From a virus, in IMG/VR virus record IMGVR_UViG_3300006919_000055, positions 1 through 61,861 of that record: a stretch of 61,861 bases of DNA, one strand, 5' to 3'. Below are positions 46,428 to 54,381 of this stretch, one piece after another. A program made the position numbers and the translations under genes. Position 1 is the stretch's first letter. Each line of letters begins with the position of its first letter. Below the pieces are notes generated by a model, which did not search any database, was not told the origin of the DNA, and worked only from the letters and a program-made list of their open reading frames with translations.

Positions 46428-47719
46428 TTGATTGCATATATGTAATAGCTTTAGAAGAAAACCTCGTTAAAAAAAGAGAGGAAATTATAGAAAGAGTAAA
46501 TTCTCTTAAAATAGACTCTCAGCAATTAGTGTTGTTTAAAGCTGTTAACGGCTTTGATCCGAAGGTTGATTTTCAGTGGAGTTTATTTAACTGGAAGTTG
46601 GAAAATTCAGATAACTCTTGGTGGAATAGAGACATGAAACCCGGAGAAATTGGCTGCGCTTTGTCTCATTTATCAATCTGGAAACATGCATATTCTTTAA
46701 ATTATAAAAAAATTATTATTTTAGAAGAAGACTTTAAACCTATAAAGCAAATCGATCCAAATTTAATAAATGAACTTGATCAGAATGATTGGGACTTTTG
46801 TTACTTAGGCAGGAATAAGATAAAAGAAGACCAAAGTGAAGTATCTAATAATTTAGTGATTCCCGGATACTCTTACAATCTACACGCTTACATGCTATCG
46901 GATTCTGGGATTAAAAATTTATTACAATTTTCTTTTGAAAATAAAATAATGCCAGTTGATGAGTTTATTCCCGCTACTTTCTGCGATCACCCTAGACAAG
47001 ATTTAAATTTTATTTGGAAAGACACCAAAGCATTTTCATTTAAAGAGGACTACATAGGTCAATCTAGCACCAACACGGTAAGCTCTACAGAAAATTTAGA
47101 AAAAATAGTAAGTCCTCCCTCACAAATAAAAAACATTTCCAACTGGGATGAATGGAAAAGTAGGTATATAAATCCTGCCATGCTAGCAAAAGATTACGAC
47201 TTAATCGTAGAAGAGCCTGTCGCAGATGTAGCTCACTTCCCAATATTTACTAATAAATTTTGCGAGGAATTAATAGAAATGGCCGAAGAGGCTAATAAAT
47301 GGACTGAAGGTAGACATGACTATTACCCCACTCACGATGTATTGCTTTCGTCTTTAGGGTTTGATGAAATTTATAGAAAAGTCTTGTCGGAATTTCTTTA
47401 CCCATTAGCAGCTCACTACTACAAATTAGACGGGGGAAGATGGTTAAAATTAAATGCCGAGAATTTTATTATTAAATATTCTATGGAGAAGCAAGGATTT
47501 TTGTCTTTACATCATGACCAAAGCGTGTTAAGCTCGGTGCTTACTTTGAATGAGGATTTTGAAGGAGGTGGAACCTTCTTTTATCGCCAACAAAAAACCA
47601 TAATTGGTAAAACTGGCGAAATGTCTCTCCACCCCGGAATGATTTCCCACAGGCACGGAGCCAAACCCATCTCTAGCGGAACACGCTATGTCTTGGTGTC
47701 GTTTTTAAATTTACCTTAA
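46424..47719 (+). CDS. Fusion of GT25 glycosyltransferase and lysyl-hydroxylase-like 2OG oxygenase
   Basis: 431 aa. Residues 1-215 are GT25 (GEIGCALSHLSIWK at 74-87, LEEDF at 100-104). Residues 262-431 are a double-stranded beta-helix oxygenase with SLHHDQS (H363-x-D365), EGGGTFFY, SLHPGMISHRHG (distal H411) and GTRYVLVSF (R421, ten residues after H411). This final motif set matches procollagen-lysine 5-dioxygenase (PLOD) C-termini. The same GT25 plus oxygenase pairing is known from mimivirus L230 and animal lysyl hydroxylases. It would hydroxylate lysine and add a sugar. Its substrate here is unknown. Confidence 0.85.
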   Translation: MIDCIYVIALEENLVKKREEIIERVNSLKIDSQQLVLFKAVNGFDPKVDFQWSLFNWKLENSDNSWWNRDMKPGEIGCALSHLSIWKHAYSLNYKKIIILEEDFKPIKQIDPNLINELDQNDWDFCYLGRNKIKEDQSEVSNNLVIPGYSYNLHAYMLSDSGIKNLLQFSFENKIMPVDEFIPATFCDHPRQDLNFIWKDTKAFSFKEDYIGQSSTNTVSSTENLEKIVSPPSQIKNISNWDEWKSRYINPAMLAKDYDLIVEEPVADVAHFPIFTNKFCEELIEMAEEANKWTEGRHDYYPTHDVLLSSLGFDEIYRKVLSEFLYPLAAHYYKLDGGRWLKLNAENFIIKYSMEKQGFLSLHHDQSVLSSVLTLNEDFEGGGTFFYRQQKTIIGKTGEMSLHPGMISHRHGAKPISSGTRYVLVSFLNLP

Positions 47720-47720
47720 T

Positions 47721-49280
47721 ATGAGCAGCAAACTATACAGAAGCGAACTAGAAAGGGAAACGCTTTACTCGCTATTAAAACATCCTAAAATTTATATAGA
47801 AAATCAATCTTGGATTAATCGAGAGAGTTTTCATCACCCCACTCATAAACAAATTTTTGACGTTTTTAAAATTCAAGTTTTAAACGGAGGCTCCACTGAC
47901 CCTGTTGTTATCGGTGAAAAATGTATTGAAGCAGGAGTCTTTGATAAAGACGGTGTAAACATAAAAGATTACATTAATAATATTGATCTTTTCAAAATTT
48001 CCCCCGAAGGAGCCAAAGAACTAGTTAATGACCTTTCTTTTAATCATGTTTTACGCAAAGCAGAAGATAAAATTTCTAAAATCCAAACTAAAATTTACTC
48101 TTCAGCTTCTGGGGATGACAAAGCTCAAACAATTCAAGAATTACAAGAAATTAGTAATGAAATAATCTTACCTAGTGACGAAGATACTCGTCCTAAAAAA
48201 ATCTATTCAGGGTATAAGAAAACGCTAAGAGATAGAGTTGATAATCCCGTGGAGCTAATGGGCTACGCTACGCCATTCCCTACGTTTAACACTATGTACG
48301 GTGGCTTTGAACCTAAAATGACATATGTTTTCGTAGGAAGAGGTGGCATCGGAAAAAGTACCATTTTACATTACTTTTCTAATCACCTATGTAAAGACCA
48401 CAACTTACCCACTTTAATTCTTGACACTGAAATGGCTGAAGAATTCGTAAAAGACCGATTCTTCGCGATGGAAACTAAAATTCCTAATTACGCCATTAGA
48501 ACTGGCAAAGTTAAATTTAATCCAGAACTTTCTTTAAAGTTTGACGAAGAGGTAGAGAAAATAAATGAAGATATGCCTTTGTATATTAAACACATACCGG
48601 AAGAAGGTATTGAGGAAATAAGGCAAATAATTTTAGAGTGGTACTACAATGAAGTAGGAGAAGGAAACCCCTGCGTAGTAACTTTTGATTACTTAAAATG
48701 TAACTCTAAGATGCTCAAGAATAACTGGGCCGAACATCAAGCTCTTGGAGAACTAATAGATCATCTCGATAAAATATGCACTAAAATTAATGCTATATTG
48801 CTAACGGCCATTCAAGCTAACAGAAAAGGTGATTCTTTCAACAGGTCATCAACCGAAGTTACTGATGACAGCACAATCATTGCAGACTCTGACCGAATAC
48901 AAAGATACGCCTCTTTTATTGCTGAAATTAGAATAAAAACTCCTGACGAAATTGTGCTTGATGAAGGCATTACCGCTGAAGAGGCAGAGGATGTCTTCCA
49001 AAATATAAATACGATAGGATTCAATCAGTTAAGATTTGGAACGCATAAAATGATCGTGTTTAAAGGGCGCAGCCAAGGTGAAAATGCGCCCGGAGCGTTG
49101 GATTTAGTATCTCGCCTCATGCCTAATGGTACATATAGGCTAGACAGAAATTATTTCAACCTTCATTACAATAACTTTGAAATCAGAGAGAAAGGTACTT
49201 TAAGAGAAATTACCACTCACGCGGAAAACAGACTAATGTTGGATGACATGAATCCCGCTGACGAAGAGGAGCTTATTTAG
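47721..49280 (+). CDS. Replicative DNA helicase, DnaB-like (519 aa)
   Basis: N-terminal DnaB-type domain (about 1-110), linker, and RecA-fold C-terminal domain: GRGGIGKST (Walker A, 206-214), LILDTEMAEE (motif 1a), VTFDYLKCNSK (Walker B), TAIQANRKG (motif 3), DSDRIQRYAS and MIVFKGRSQGE (motif 4). Unwinds the fork with the primase that follows at 2 nt. Similar to T4 gp41 in role. Confidence 0.9.
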   Translation: MSSKLYRSELERETLYSLLKHPKIYIENQSWINRESFHHPTHKQIFDVFKIQVLNGGSTDPVVIGEKCIEAGVFDKDGVNIKDYINNIDLFKISPEGAKELVNDLSFNHVLRKAEDKISKIQTKIYSSASGDDKAQTIQELQEISNEIILPSDEDTRPKKIYSGYKKTLRDRVDNPVELMGYATPFPTFNTMYGGFEPKMTYVFVGRGGIGKSTILHYFSNHLCKDHNLPTLILDTEMAEEFVKDRFFAMETKIPNYAIRTGKVKFNPELSLKFDEEVEKINEDMPLYIKHIPEEGIEEIRQIILEWYYNEVGEGNPCVVTFDYLKCNSKMLKNNWAEHQALGELIDHLDKICTKINAILLTAIQANRKGDSFNRSSTEVTDDSTIIADSDRIQRYASFIAEIRIKTPDEIVLDEGITAEEAEDVFQNINTIGFNQLRFGTHKMIVFKGRSQGENAPGALDLVSRLMPNGTYRLDRNYFNLHYNNFEIREKGTLREITTHAENRLMLDDMNPADEEELI

Positions 49281-49281
49281 A

Positions 49282-50160
49282 ATGAATGTCAAAGAAGTAC
49301 TCGGAGACCTTGGGTTAAAAGGATTGAAAGACTACAACCGTAACTTTCGTTATGGTCAAAAACTTCATTTAACAATAGATAAGAAAACTGGTAATTGGTA
49401 CAATTATAAAACTAATTCCGGAGGCCCTTTAGCCTACTTAGTAAAAGAAGTTTTAAATGTAAACTTCGAGGAAGCAAAAAAGTGGCTAAAAGAGCGTCAC
49501 AACTTTACCCAACTTGCTTCTGAAAAAACTGAAATTTACGATACTCTAAATTGCCCAGAATTTTTTAATAAAGCATTGCTTACTAAACTTTTACCTAATC
49601 ATCAATATTGGGAAAAAAGAGGGATATCCGATTCTACATTAGCTTTTTTTAGAGGCGGCGTAGTCTCTTCAGGAAAAATGGCAAACAGATATGTTTTCCC
49701 CGTATTTAACTATCAAGAAAAAATTGTAGGATTTACCGGAAGATCGATTAACGATCATAAAATAAAATGGTTCCATAGAGGCAACACTTCAAAATGGGTT
49801 TATCCAGCATTTTTTAACTTAAAATACCTAATGGAAAGCAAAGAGGTAATATTCGTTGAAGGCATAGGAGATATGCTCAAACTATGGGATTGCGGAATTA
49901 AGAATACAATGGTAAGCTTTGGTCTAAATGTAAATAACTCCATCCTAAATTTCTTGTTTAAGGTTCGACCCAAAAAAATATATATCTCCTTCGATAACGA
50001 CGACTCTAATGCTGGCAAAAACGCAGCAGAAAGAGTAAAGAAAAAACTTTTAAATCATTTTGATGAAGATAAAATACAAATCGCCCTAGCCTCTGGTAAG
50101 GATTTTGGGGAAATGTCTTGCGAGCAAATAGAAAATTGGTATAAAAAAATAAAATCGTAA
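49282..50160 (+). CDS. DNA primase with Toprim domain (292 aa)
   Basis: The core is RYVFPVFNYQEKIVGFTGRSI and a Toprim fold at about 187-255: VIFVEGIGDMLKLWDCGI (E193), YISFDNDDSNAGKNAAE (D238, D240). The N-terminal zinc motif of DnaG is not seen; a GNWYNYKTNSGG loop stands there. Smaller than DnaG and comparable to T4 gp61. Works with the adjacent helicase. Confidence 0.88.
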   Translation: MNVKEVLGDLGLKGLKDYNRNFRYGQKLHLTIDKKTGNWYNYKTNSGGPLAYLVKEVLNVNFEEAKKWLKERHNFTQLASEKTEIYDTLNCPEFFNKALLTKLLPNHQYWEKRGISDSTLAFFRGGVVSSGKMANRYVFPVFNYQEKIVGFTGRSINDHKIKWFHRGNTSKWVYPAFFNLKYLMESKEVIFVEGIGDMLKLWDCGIKNTMVSFGLNVNNSILNFLFKVRPKKIYISFDNDDSNAGKNAAERVKKKLLNHFDEDKIQIALASGKDFGEMSCEQIENWYKKIKS

Positions 50161-50162
50161 AA

Positions 50163-50768
50163 ATGAGAACTTGCTTTATAGATTCCACTAAATTAGGAGA
50201 AGAGCGCTCTTTCTGCACTTATTACGGAGGCACAGGAGTTTTTTCTAACGAAGAAGTAGATAAAATAAAAAAAACCGGAGATTCACTCACAAACGAGACA
50301 GCTAAAACTTTCGGACAAGGTGATCAAGGCGAAAATAGAAAAGGCTCAGTTGCTTGGCTCCCTTTAAATGAATCAAATAAATGGATTTACTCTAGACTTT
50401 TATCTATAACCGAAGAAGCAAATAACAGTCTTTGGAAATTTGACTTAACTGGGTTTTGGGAAGATTGTCAATACACCACTTATGAAGCTTCATCAAAAAA
50501 AGATGGAGACTTTTATGATTATCATTTAGATATAGACGGCTCGTATGGCGTTCAGCGTAAAATAAGCATTGTCGTTCAACTTTCAGATCAAGAAGACTAC
50601 GAGGGAGGAGAACTTGAATTAAAAACTAGCAAAAACTCGTACGTTGCGGATAAATCAAAAGGCTCTATTTTGCTTTTTCCCTCTTTCTGTTTACATAAAG
50701 TACATCCCGTTACCAAAGGCAAAAGGAACTCCTTAGTATTGTGGGTCTCCGGAATGCCATTTAAATAA
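50163..50768 (+). CDS. 2OG-Fe(II) oxygenase, PKHD type (201 aa)
   Basis: YDYHLDIDGSYGVQRKISIVVQLSD: H121-x-D123, then DYEGGELEL, LLFPSFCLHKVHPVTKGKR with distal H178 and R188 ten residues later, and SLVLWVSG. This is the PiuC/PKHD-type prolyl hydroxylase fold also seen in cyanophages. Third such oxygenase in the window. Located between primase and a RecB-like nuclease, without obvious functional link to replication. Confidence 0.82.
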   Translation: MRTCFIDSTKLGEERSFCTYYGGTGVFSNEEVDKIKKTGDSLTNETAKTFGQGDQGENRKGSVAWLPLNESNKWIYSRLLSITEEANNSLWKFDLTGFWEDCQYTTYEASSKKDGDFYDYHLDIDGSYGVQRKISIVVQLSDQEDYEGGELELKTSKNSYVADKSKGSILLFPSFCLHKVHPVTKGKRNSLVLWVSGMPFK

Positions 50769-51769
50769 TGAGTAAAGAACAAATACTTTCGGCCTCTAAG
50801 ATAAAGACTTTCGAGTCTTGCTCTTGGAAATACTGGTGCAATTACCACCTTAAACTGCCTCAAGAAAATAATGATGGAGCCAGAAGAGGAACGGTATGCC
50901 ACCTAATTTTTGAACTTTTAGTAAAAGCTAGACACAAAAAACATTTCGATTTAATTATGGAAGCTCAAACCCTAGACGCTTCCCCCGCAGTAAAACGTTT
51001 AGTCAAAAAATCTCTAGTAAAAGAAGAGGGTTATTCTGAAGAAAACTACTTGCTCTGCGAAGAGATGATATTAGTTGGGCTTGATAATGATTTTTATGGA
51101 GCTAAGGGAGAAGTTAATTCACCAGAGAAAGAGTTCCTTTTGGAAAGCGAAAGCCCAAAATATAAAATTAGAGGATTCATCGATAAGCCAGTTGAATATA
51201 ATAAAAAATTAAAAATTGTAGATTATAAATCTAGCAAAAGTAAATTTAATAAGAACGAGCTAAAGTCAAACGTGCAAGCTATGGCCTATACATTAGCAGC
51301 ACAAACGATATGGCCTAAACTAAAAAATGTTATTGTAGAATTCTTGTTCTTGCGTTTTCCTAAAAGCCCTTCTCAACAAATAAGGTTTACTAAAGAGCAA
51401 CTCTCCGGATTTGAATATTATTTAGAACATATATACACAATAATCAATAACTTCACAGAAAGTGATGCGAAAAGTAATTTAGCCTCCACCAAACCAATGC
51501 CAAAAAGAGACGAAGGCTTTTGCGGCCCTCTGAATTGCGGTTTTGCAAAATATAAAGGGCAACTCAAGAAGGACGGTACTTTAATGTGGCATTGCCCTTT
51601 TAAATTTGACTTTGAATATTACTCTTTAATAGACGCAGATGGCAATTTACTAAAAAACTCTTTTAACAAAGAGGACTTAGATGAGTCTAAAGGAGAAATA
51701 AAACATCAATCTTACGGGGGTTGCCCTGCTCACACTCGCCAAGATGACGATTTCGATTTTATGAATTGA
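50768..51769 (+). CDS. PD-(D/E)XK nuclease, RecB/Cas4-like (333 aa)
   Basis: SASKIKTFESCSWKYWCNYHL at the start, RGTVCHLIFELL, then GFIDKPVEYNKKLKIVDYKSS with the D...D-x-K active site and the conserved Q/Y helix SNVQAMAYTLAA. C-terminal cysteines (C-x5-C, C-x-x... GCPAH) resemble a Cas4-like iron-sulfur site but are incomplete. An exonuclease for recombination or replication is the likely role. TAATG junction with the oxygenase. Confidence 0.78.
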   Translation: MSKEQILSASKIKTFESCSWKYWCNYHLKLPQENNDGARRGTVCHLIFELLVKARHKKHFDLIMEAQTLDASPAVKRLVKKSLVKEEGYSEENYLLCEEMILVGLDNDFYGAKGEVNSPEKEFLLESESPKYKIRGFIDKPVEYNKKLKIVDYKSSKSKFNKNELKSNVQAMAYTLAAQTIWPKLKNVIVEFLFLRFPKSPSQQIRFTKEQLSGFEYYLEHIYTIINNFTESDAKSNLASTKPMPKRDEGFCGPLNCGFAKYKGQLKKDGTLMWHCPFKFDFEYYSLIDADGNLLKNSFNKEDLDESKGEIKHQSYGGCPAHTRQDDDFDFMN

Positions 51770-51794
51770 CATAAAATTATAAGAGTGTTTTAAT
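51766..51794 (+). promoter_or_regulatory. sigma70-like promoter of the DNA polymerase unit
   Basis: -35 TTGACA (51766-51771), 17-nt spacer, -10 TTTAAT (51789-51794), just before the GTG at 51803. It starts the unit that includes both polymerase parts and the exonuclease. Confidence 0.6.
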
Positions 51795-51802
51795 AAAGTT
51801 TC

Positions 51803-52564
51803 GTGGAAGAAGTATTACCATTTTTTAAATCGCATTACAGCATAGGTAGGTCAATTCTTACTCTAGAAAAACCTGACGATGTTATTTCGGGCGGGCCTGA
51901 TTCTATAATAAAACTATGCAAGGATAATGACTTAAAAGAATTTCATTTAGTGGAAGACAGCATGAGCGGTTTTCTCCAAGCTTATGTCAATTCCACTGAA
52001 AATAAAATTAAATTAAATTTTGGCTTACGCATAAATGTCTGCCATGACCGCTCAAAGAAAGAAGAGTCGGCATTAAAAGAGACATGCAAATTTATTATTT
52101 TTGCTAAAAATAAGTCCGGATACGAACGGTTAATTAAAATTTCAACTAAAGCTTCATTAGAGGGTTTTTATTATTACCCCAGAGCAGATTACGAATTGTT
52201 GAAAGAGTTCTGGGACGATAAAGATTTAATATTATGCGTCCCTTTTTATGACTCGTTCCTACATAGAAACACTTTAATGGGCTACAACTGTATTCCCGAT
52301 ATCTCCTTCACGAAGCCAGTGTTTTGTATTGAAAATAACTCGTTGCCCTTTGACAGCTTCATTTTGAATCGAGTTAATAAATACTGTAAAGATGAATTTG
52401 AAAAAGTGAACATTCAAAGCATCTACTACGCGAACAAAAAAGACTTCAAATCTTATCTTACTTTTAGGTGCATTGACAAAAGAACAACGCTTGATAAACC
52501 CAACTTTGATCACATGTGCAGTGATGAATTTTGTTTTGAAAAGTGGCAAGAAAAACAAAACTAA
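51803..52564 (+). CDS. dnaE: DNA polymerase III alpha, PHP-domain part (253 aa)
   Basis: Corresponds to the N-terminal PHP domain of Pol III alpha: KSHYSIGRSILT at 9-20 (family HxHxxYS, first histidine lost), IIKLCKDNDLKEFHLVED, GLRINVCHDRS, KNKSGYERLIKISTKA, and C-terminal CSDEFCFEKWQEK. It stops where the palm domain would begin. The rest of the polymerase is at 54381-56945. GTG start. The stop overlaps the next ATG (TAATG). Confidence 0.82.
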   Translation: MEEVLPFFKSHYSIGRSILTLEKPDDVISGGPDSIIKLCKDNDLKEFHLVEDSMSGFLQAYVNSTENKIKLNFGLRINVCHDRSKKEESALKETCKFIIFAKNKSGYERLIKISTKASLEGFYYYPRADYELLKEFWDDKDLILCVPFYDSFLHRNTLMGYNCIPDISFTKPVFCIENNSLPFDSFILNRVNKYCKDEFEKVNIQSIYYANKKDFKSYLTFRCIDKRTTLDKPNFDHMCSDEFCFEKWQEKQN

Positions 52565-53037
52565 TGCATGAAGAAATTTTAACTGACCAAGAGTTAGCTA
52601 TGGTTACTTCTATAGCCGCTACTAGAACAGCCGTAGCAAGAGGCGCGAACGTCAAGGACGCAAAGATGGGAAAAAAAAGTGGTCTGCAATATGACATAGA
52701 TGGATTCATCGGAGAGTATGCATTTTGTAAATGGAAAAATATTTTCGTAGATTTAATTCCATCGCCCAGAAGCGGTTCGTATGATTGCTTAATTAAGGGT
52801 AAAAGAATAGATGTTAAAACCACCCGACATCAAAAAGGCCGCTTAGTTGCCGTCCTTAAAGACAATCCTGATGTTGACACATACGTGTTGGCCATAATTG
52901 ATGAAAATATTGTGCGCTTCCCCGGATACGCACACAAAGAAGACTTGTGCCAAAAAGAAAATATTAAAAATTTAGGTCACGGAGACGGATACGCCCTCGA
53001 TCAAGACCAATTAAAAAAATTTAAGCAAGATGGATGA
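52564..53037 (+). CDS. PD-(D/E)XK-like phage protein (157 aa)
   Basis: ATG 52564 chosen over the GTG at 52543. DGFIGEYAFCKW, then SGSYDCLIKGKRIDVKTTRH with D...D-V-K, then VLKDNPDVDTYVLAIID: this order (helix, D, DxK, strand) is the restriction-endonuclease-like fold seen in an unassigned cyanophage family. Placed between the two polymerase parts. Confidence 0.62.
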   Translation: MHEEILTDQELAMVTSIAATRTAVARGANVKDAKMGKKSGLQYDIDGFIGEYAFCKWKNIFVDLIPSPRSGSYDCLIKGKRIDVKTTRHQKGRLVAVLKDNPDVDTYVLAIIDENIVRFPGYAHKEDLCQKENIKNLGHGDGYALDQDQLKKFKQDG

Positions 53038-53668
53038 GCATTTATTAAGATTTGATAAAGAAAAAGAGTTAGTTTTCATTGACTGTGAGACCTTTAACCT
53101 CTGTTTACACTCATGCCATAATCTACCTTGGCAAATCGCCATGATTAAGGTAAAAGGGGGCCGTATAATCGATTCTAAGGACTTTTACATCAAATGGGAC
53201 ACTCACCTTAAGATTAGCAAAGAGGCGGCTATAATCACTAAATTTAGCCAATCTAAACTAGACAAGGTTGGCGTTCCTCCAGAAGAAATATTTCCTACCG
53301 TAGAAGATTGGTTAGATAATTCTGATCACATTTTAGGTCATAATTTACTTGGCTTTGATATCTACTTAATAAAGTCTTTTTATGATTACATGGGCAAGGA
53401 TTATTCTCCTTTAGTTAATAAAGTCATAGATACTTTGAGCTTGGGGAGGGGTTTAGCTCACGAAGTTAAATATAATCCTGACGATTGTTTTATGGAGTAC
53501 CAATACCGGATGATTCATAAATTAAAAAGAGGAGTTAGAACTACGTTAAAAGCTATGGGTGAATCTTTTGATATTCCTCACGACTACGACAAGCTTCACA
53601 ACGCTTTAGTCGATTTAGAATTAAATGTAAAAGTATGGGATAAGTTGAAATGGAAATTTGAAATATGA
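53030..53668 (+). CDS. DnaQ-like 3'-5' exonuclease (212 aa)
   Basis: DEDDh exonuclease: FIDCETF (D18, E20), ILGHNLLGFDIYL (D110), and KLHNALVDLELN (H190, D195). It would proofread the C-family polymerase, as DnaQ does for DnaE. It lies between the PHP and polymerase parts, and overlaps the upstream gene by 8 nt. Confidence 0.88.
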   Translation: MDEHLLRFDKEKELVFIDCETFNLCLHSCHNLPWQIAMIKVKGGRIIDSKDFYIKWDTHLKISKEAAIITKFSQSKLDKVGVPPEEIFPTVEDWLDNSDHILGHNLLGFDIYLIKSFYDYMGKDYSPLVNKVIDTLSLGRGLAHEVKYNPDDCFMEYQYRMIHKLKRGVRTTLKAMGESFDIPHDYDKLHNALVDLELNVKVWDKLKWKFEI

Positions 53669-54381
53669 TTGAAGATATTCCTAATACTTCTGAAAATTTA
53701 ACTTCTATTAACGAAAATACTCTTGAAAACGGAGTCTTCGAAAAATGGAATAATTTAAAAAAAGATATTACAATAGGAGTAGTTACGTATAGTCAAAATT
53801 ATCTCCTTAAAACTCTAATAAATTCTTTTCAAAGCCAAAATTCAGATAACTGGAAAATGGTAATAATACATGACGGGCCGATTAATAAGGATTTATATAG
53901 AAGTTTAATTGCTAATAAGTATCTGACCGACGAAAGGGTACTACTCGTAACTTCAGAGGGTAGGTATGATGATTACGGCCATTCTTTAAGAAATATAATC
54001 ATTCAAAAATATTGCAATACAGATTGGATACTTTTAACGAATGGAGACAACTACTATACCCCTAATTTCATAGAGAATATGACGCATGAAATTGGTAAAG
54101 ATAAAGATTTAGCTATGGTGGTTTTTCCCTGTATACTTCAAAGAGCGGCTGAAGATAACGATAGATTAAGACAAAACTTTACTAATGCGTCACCTGAAAT
54201 AAGAGTAGGATTTGTAGATATCGGTCAATTCATAGTTAAACACGAGTTTGCTCGCAAGTTTAAAATTAACCCAACTGCAATAGCAGACGGAGAATTTTGC
54301 GTTAACTGCGCGGCTGATATTAAAAAACATGGCAAAAAAATTCACAGAACATATTCCGTAGATTTTGTTCATAACAACTGA
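53665..54381 (+). CDS. Glycosyltransferase family 2 (238 aa)
   Basis: ITIGVVTYSQNYLLKTLINS (35-55 or so), IIHDGP, SLRNIIIQKY, TDWILLTNGDNYYTPNF with NGD in the DxD position. A sugar-transfer gene inserted between polymerase genes, with 4-nt and 1-nt overlaps, so it is co-transcribed with the replisome. Confidence 0.72.
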   Translation: MIEDIPNTSENLTSINENTLENGVFEKWNNLKKDITIGVVTYSQNYLLKTLINSFQSQNSDNWKMVIIHDGPINKDLYRSLIANKYLTDERVLLVTSEGRYDDYGHSLRNIIIQKYCNTDWILLTNGDNYYTPNFIENMTHEIGKDKDLAMVVFPCILQRAAEDNDRLRQNFTNASPEIRVGFVDIGQFIVKHEFARKFKINPTAIADGEFCVNCAADIKKHGKKIHRTYSVDFVHNN

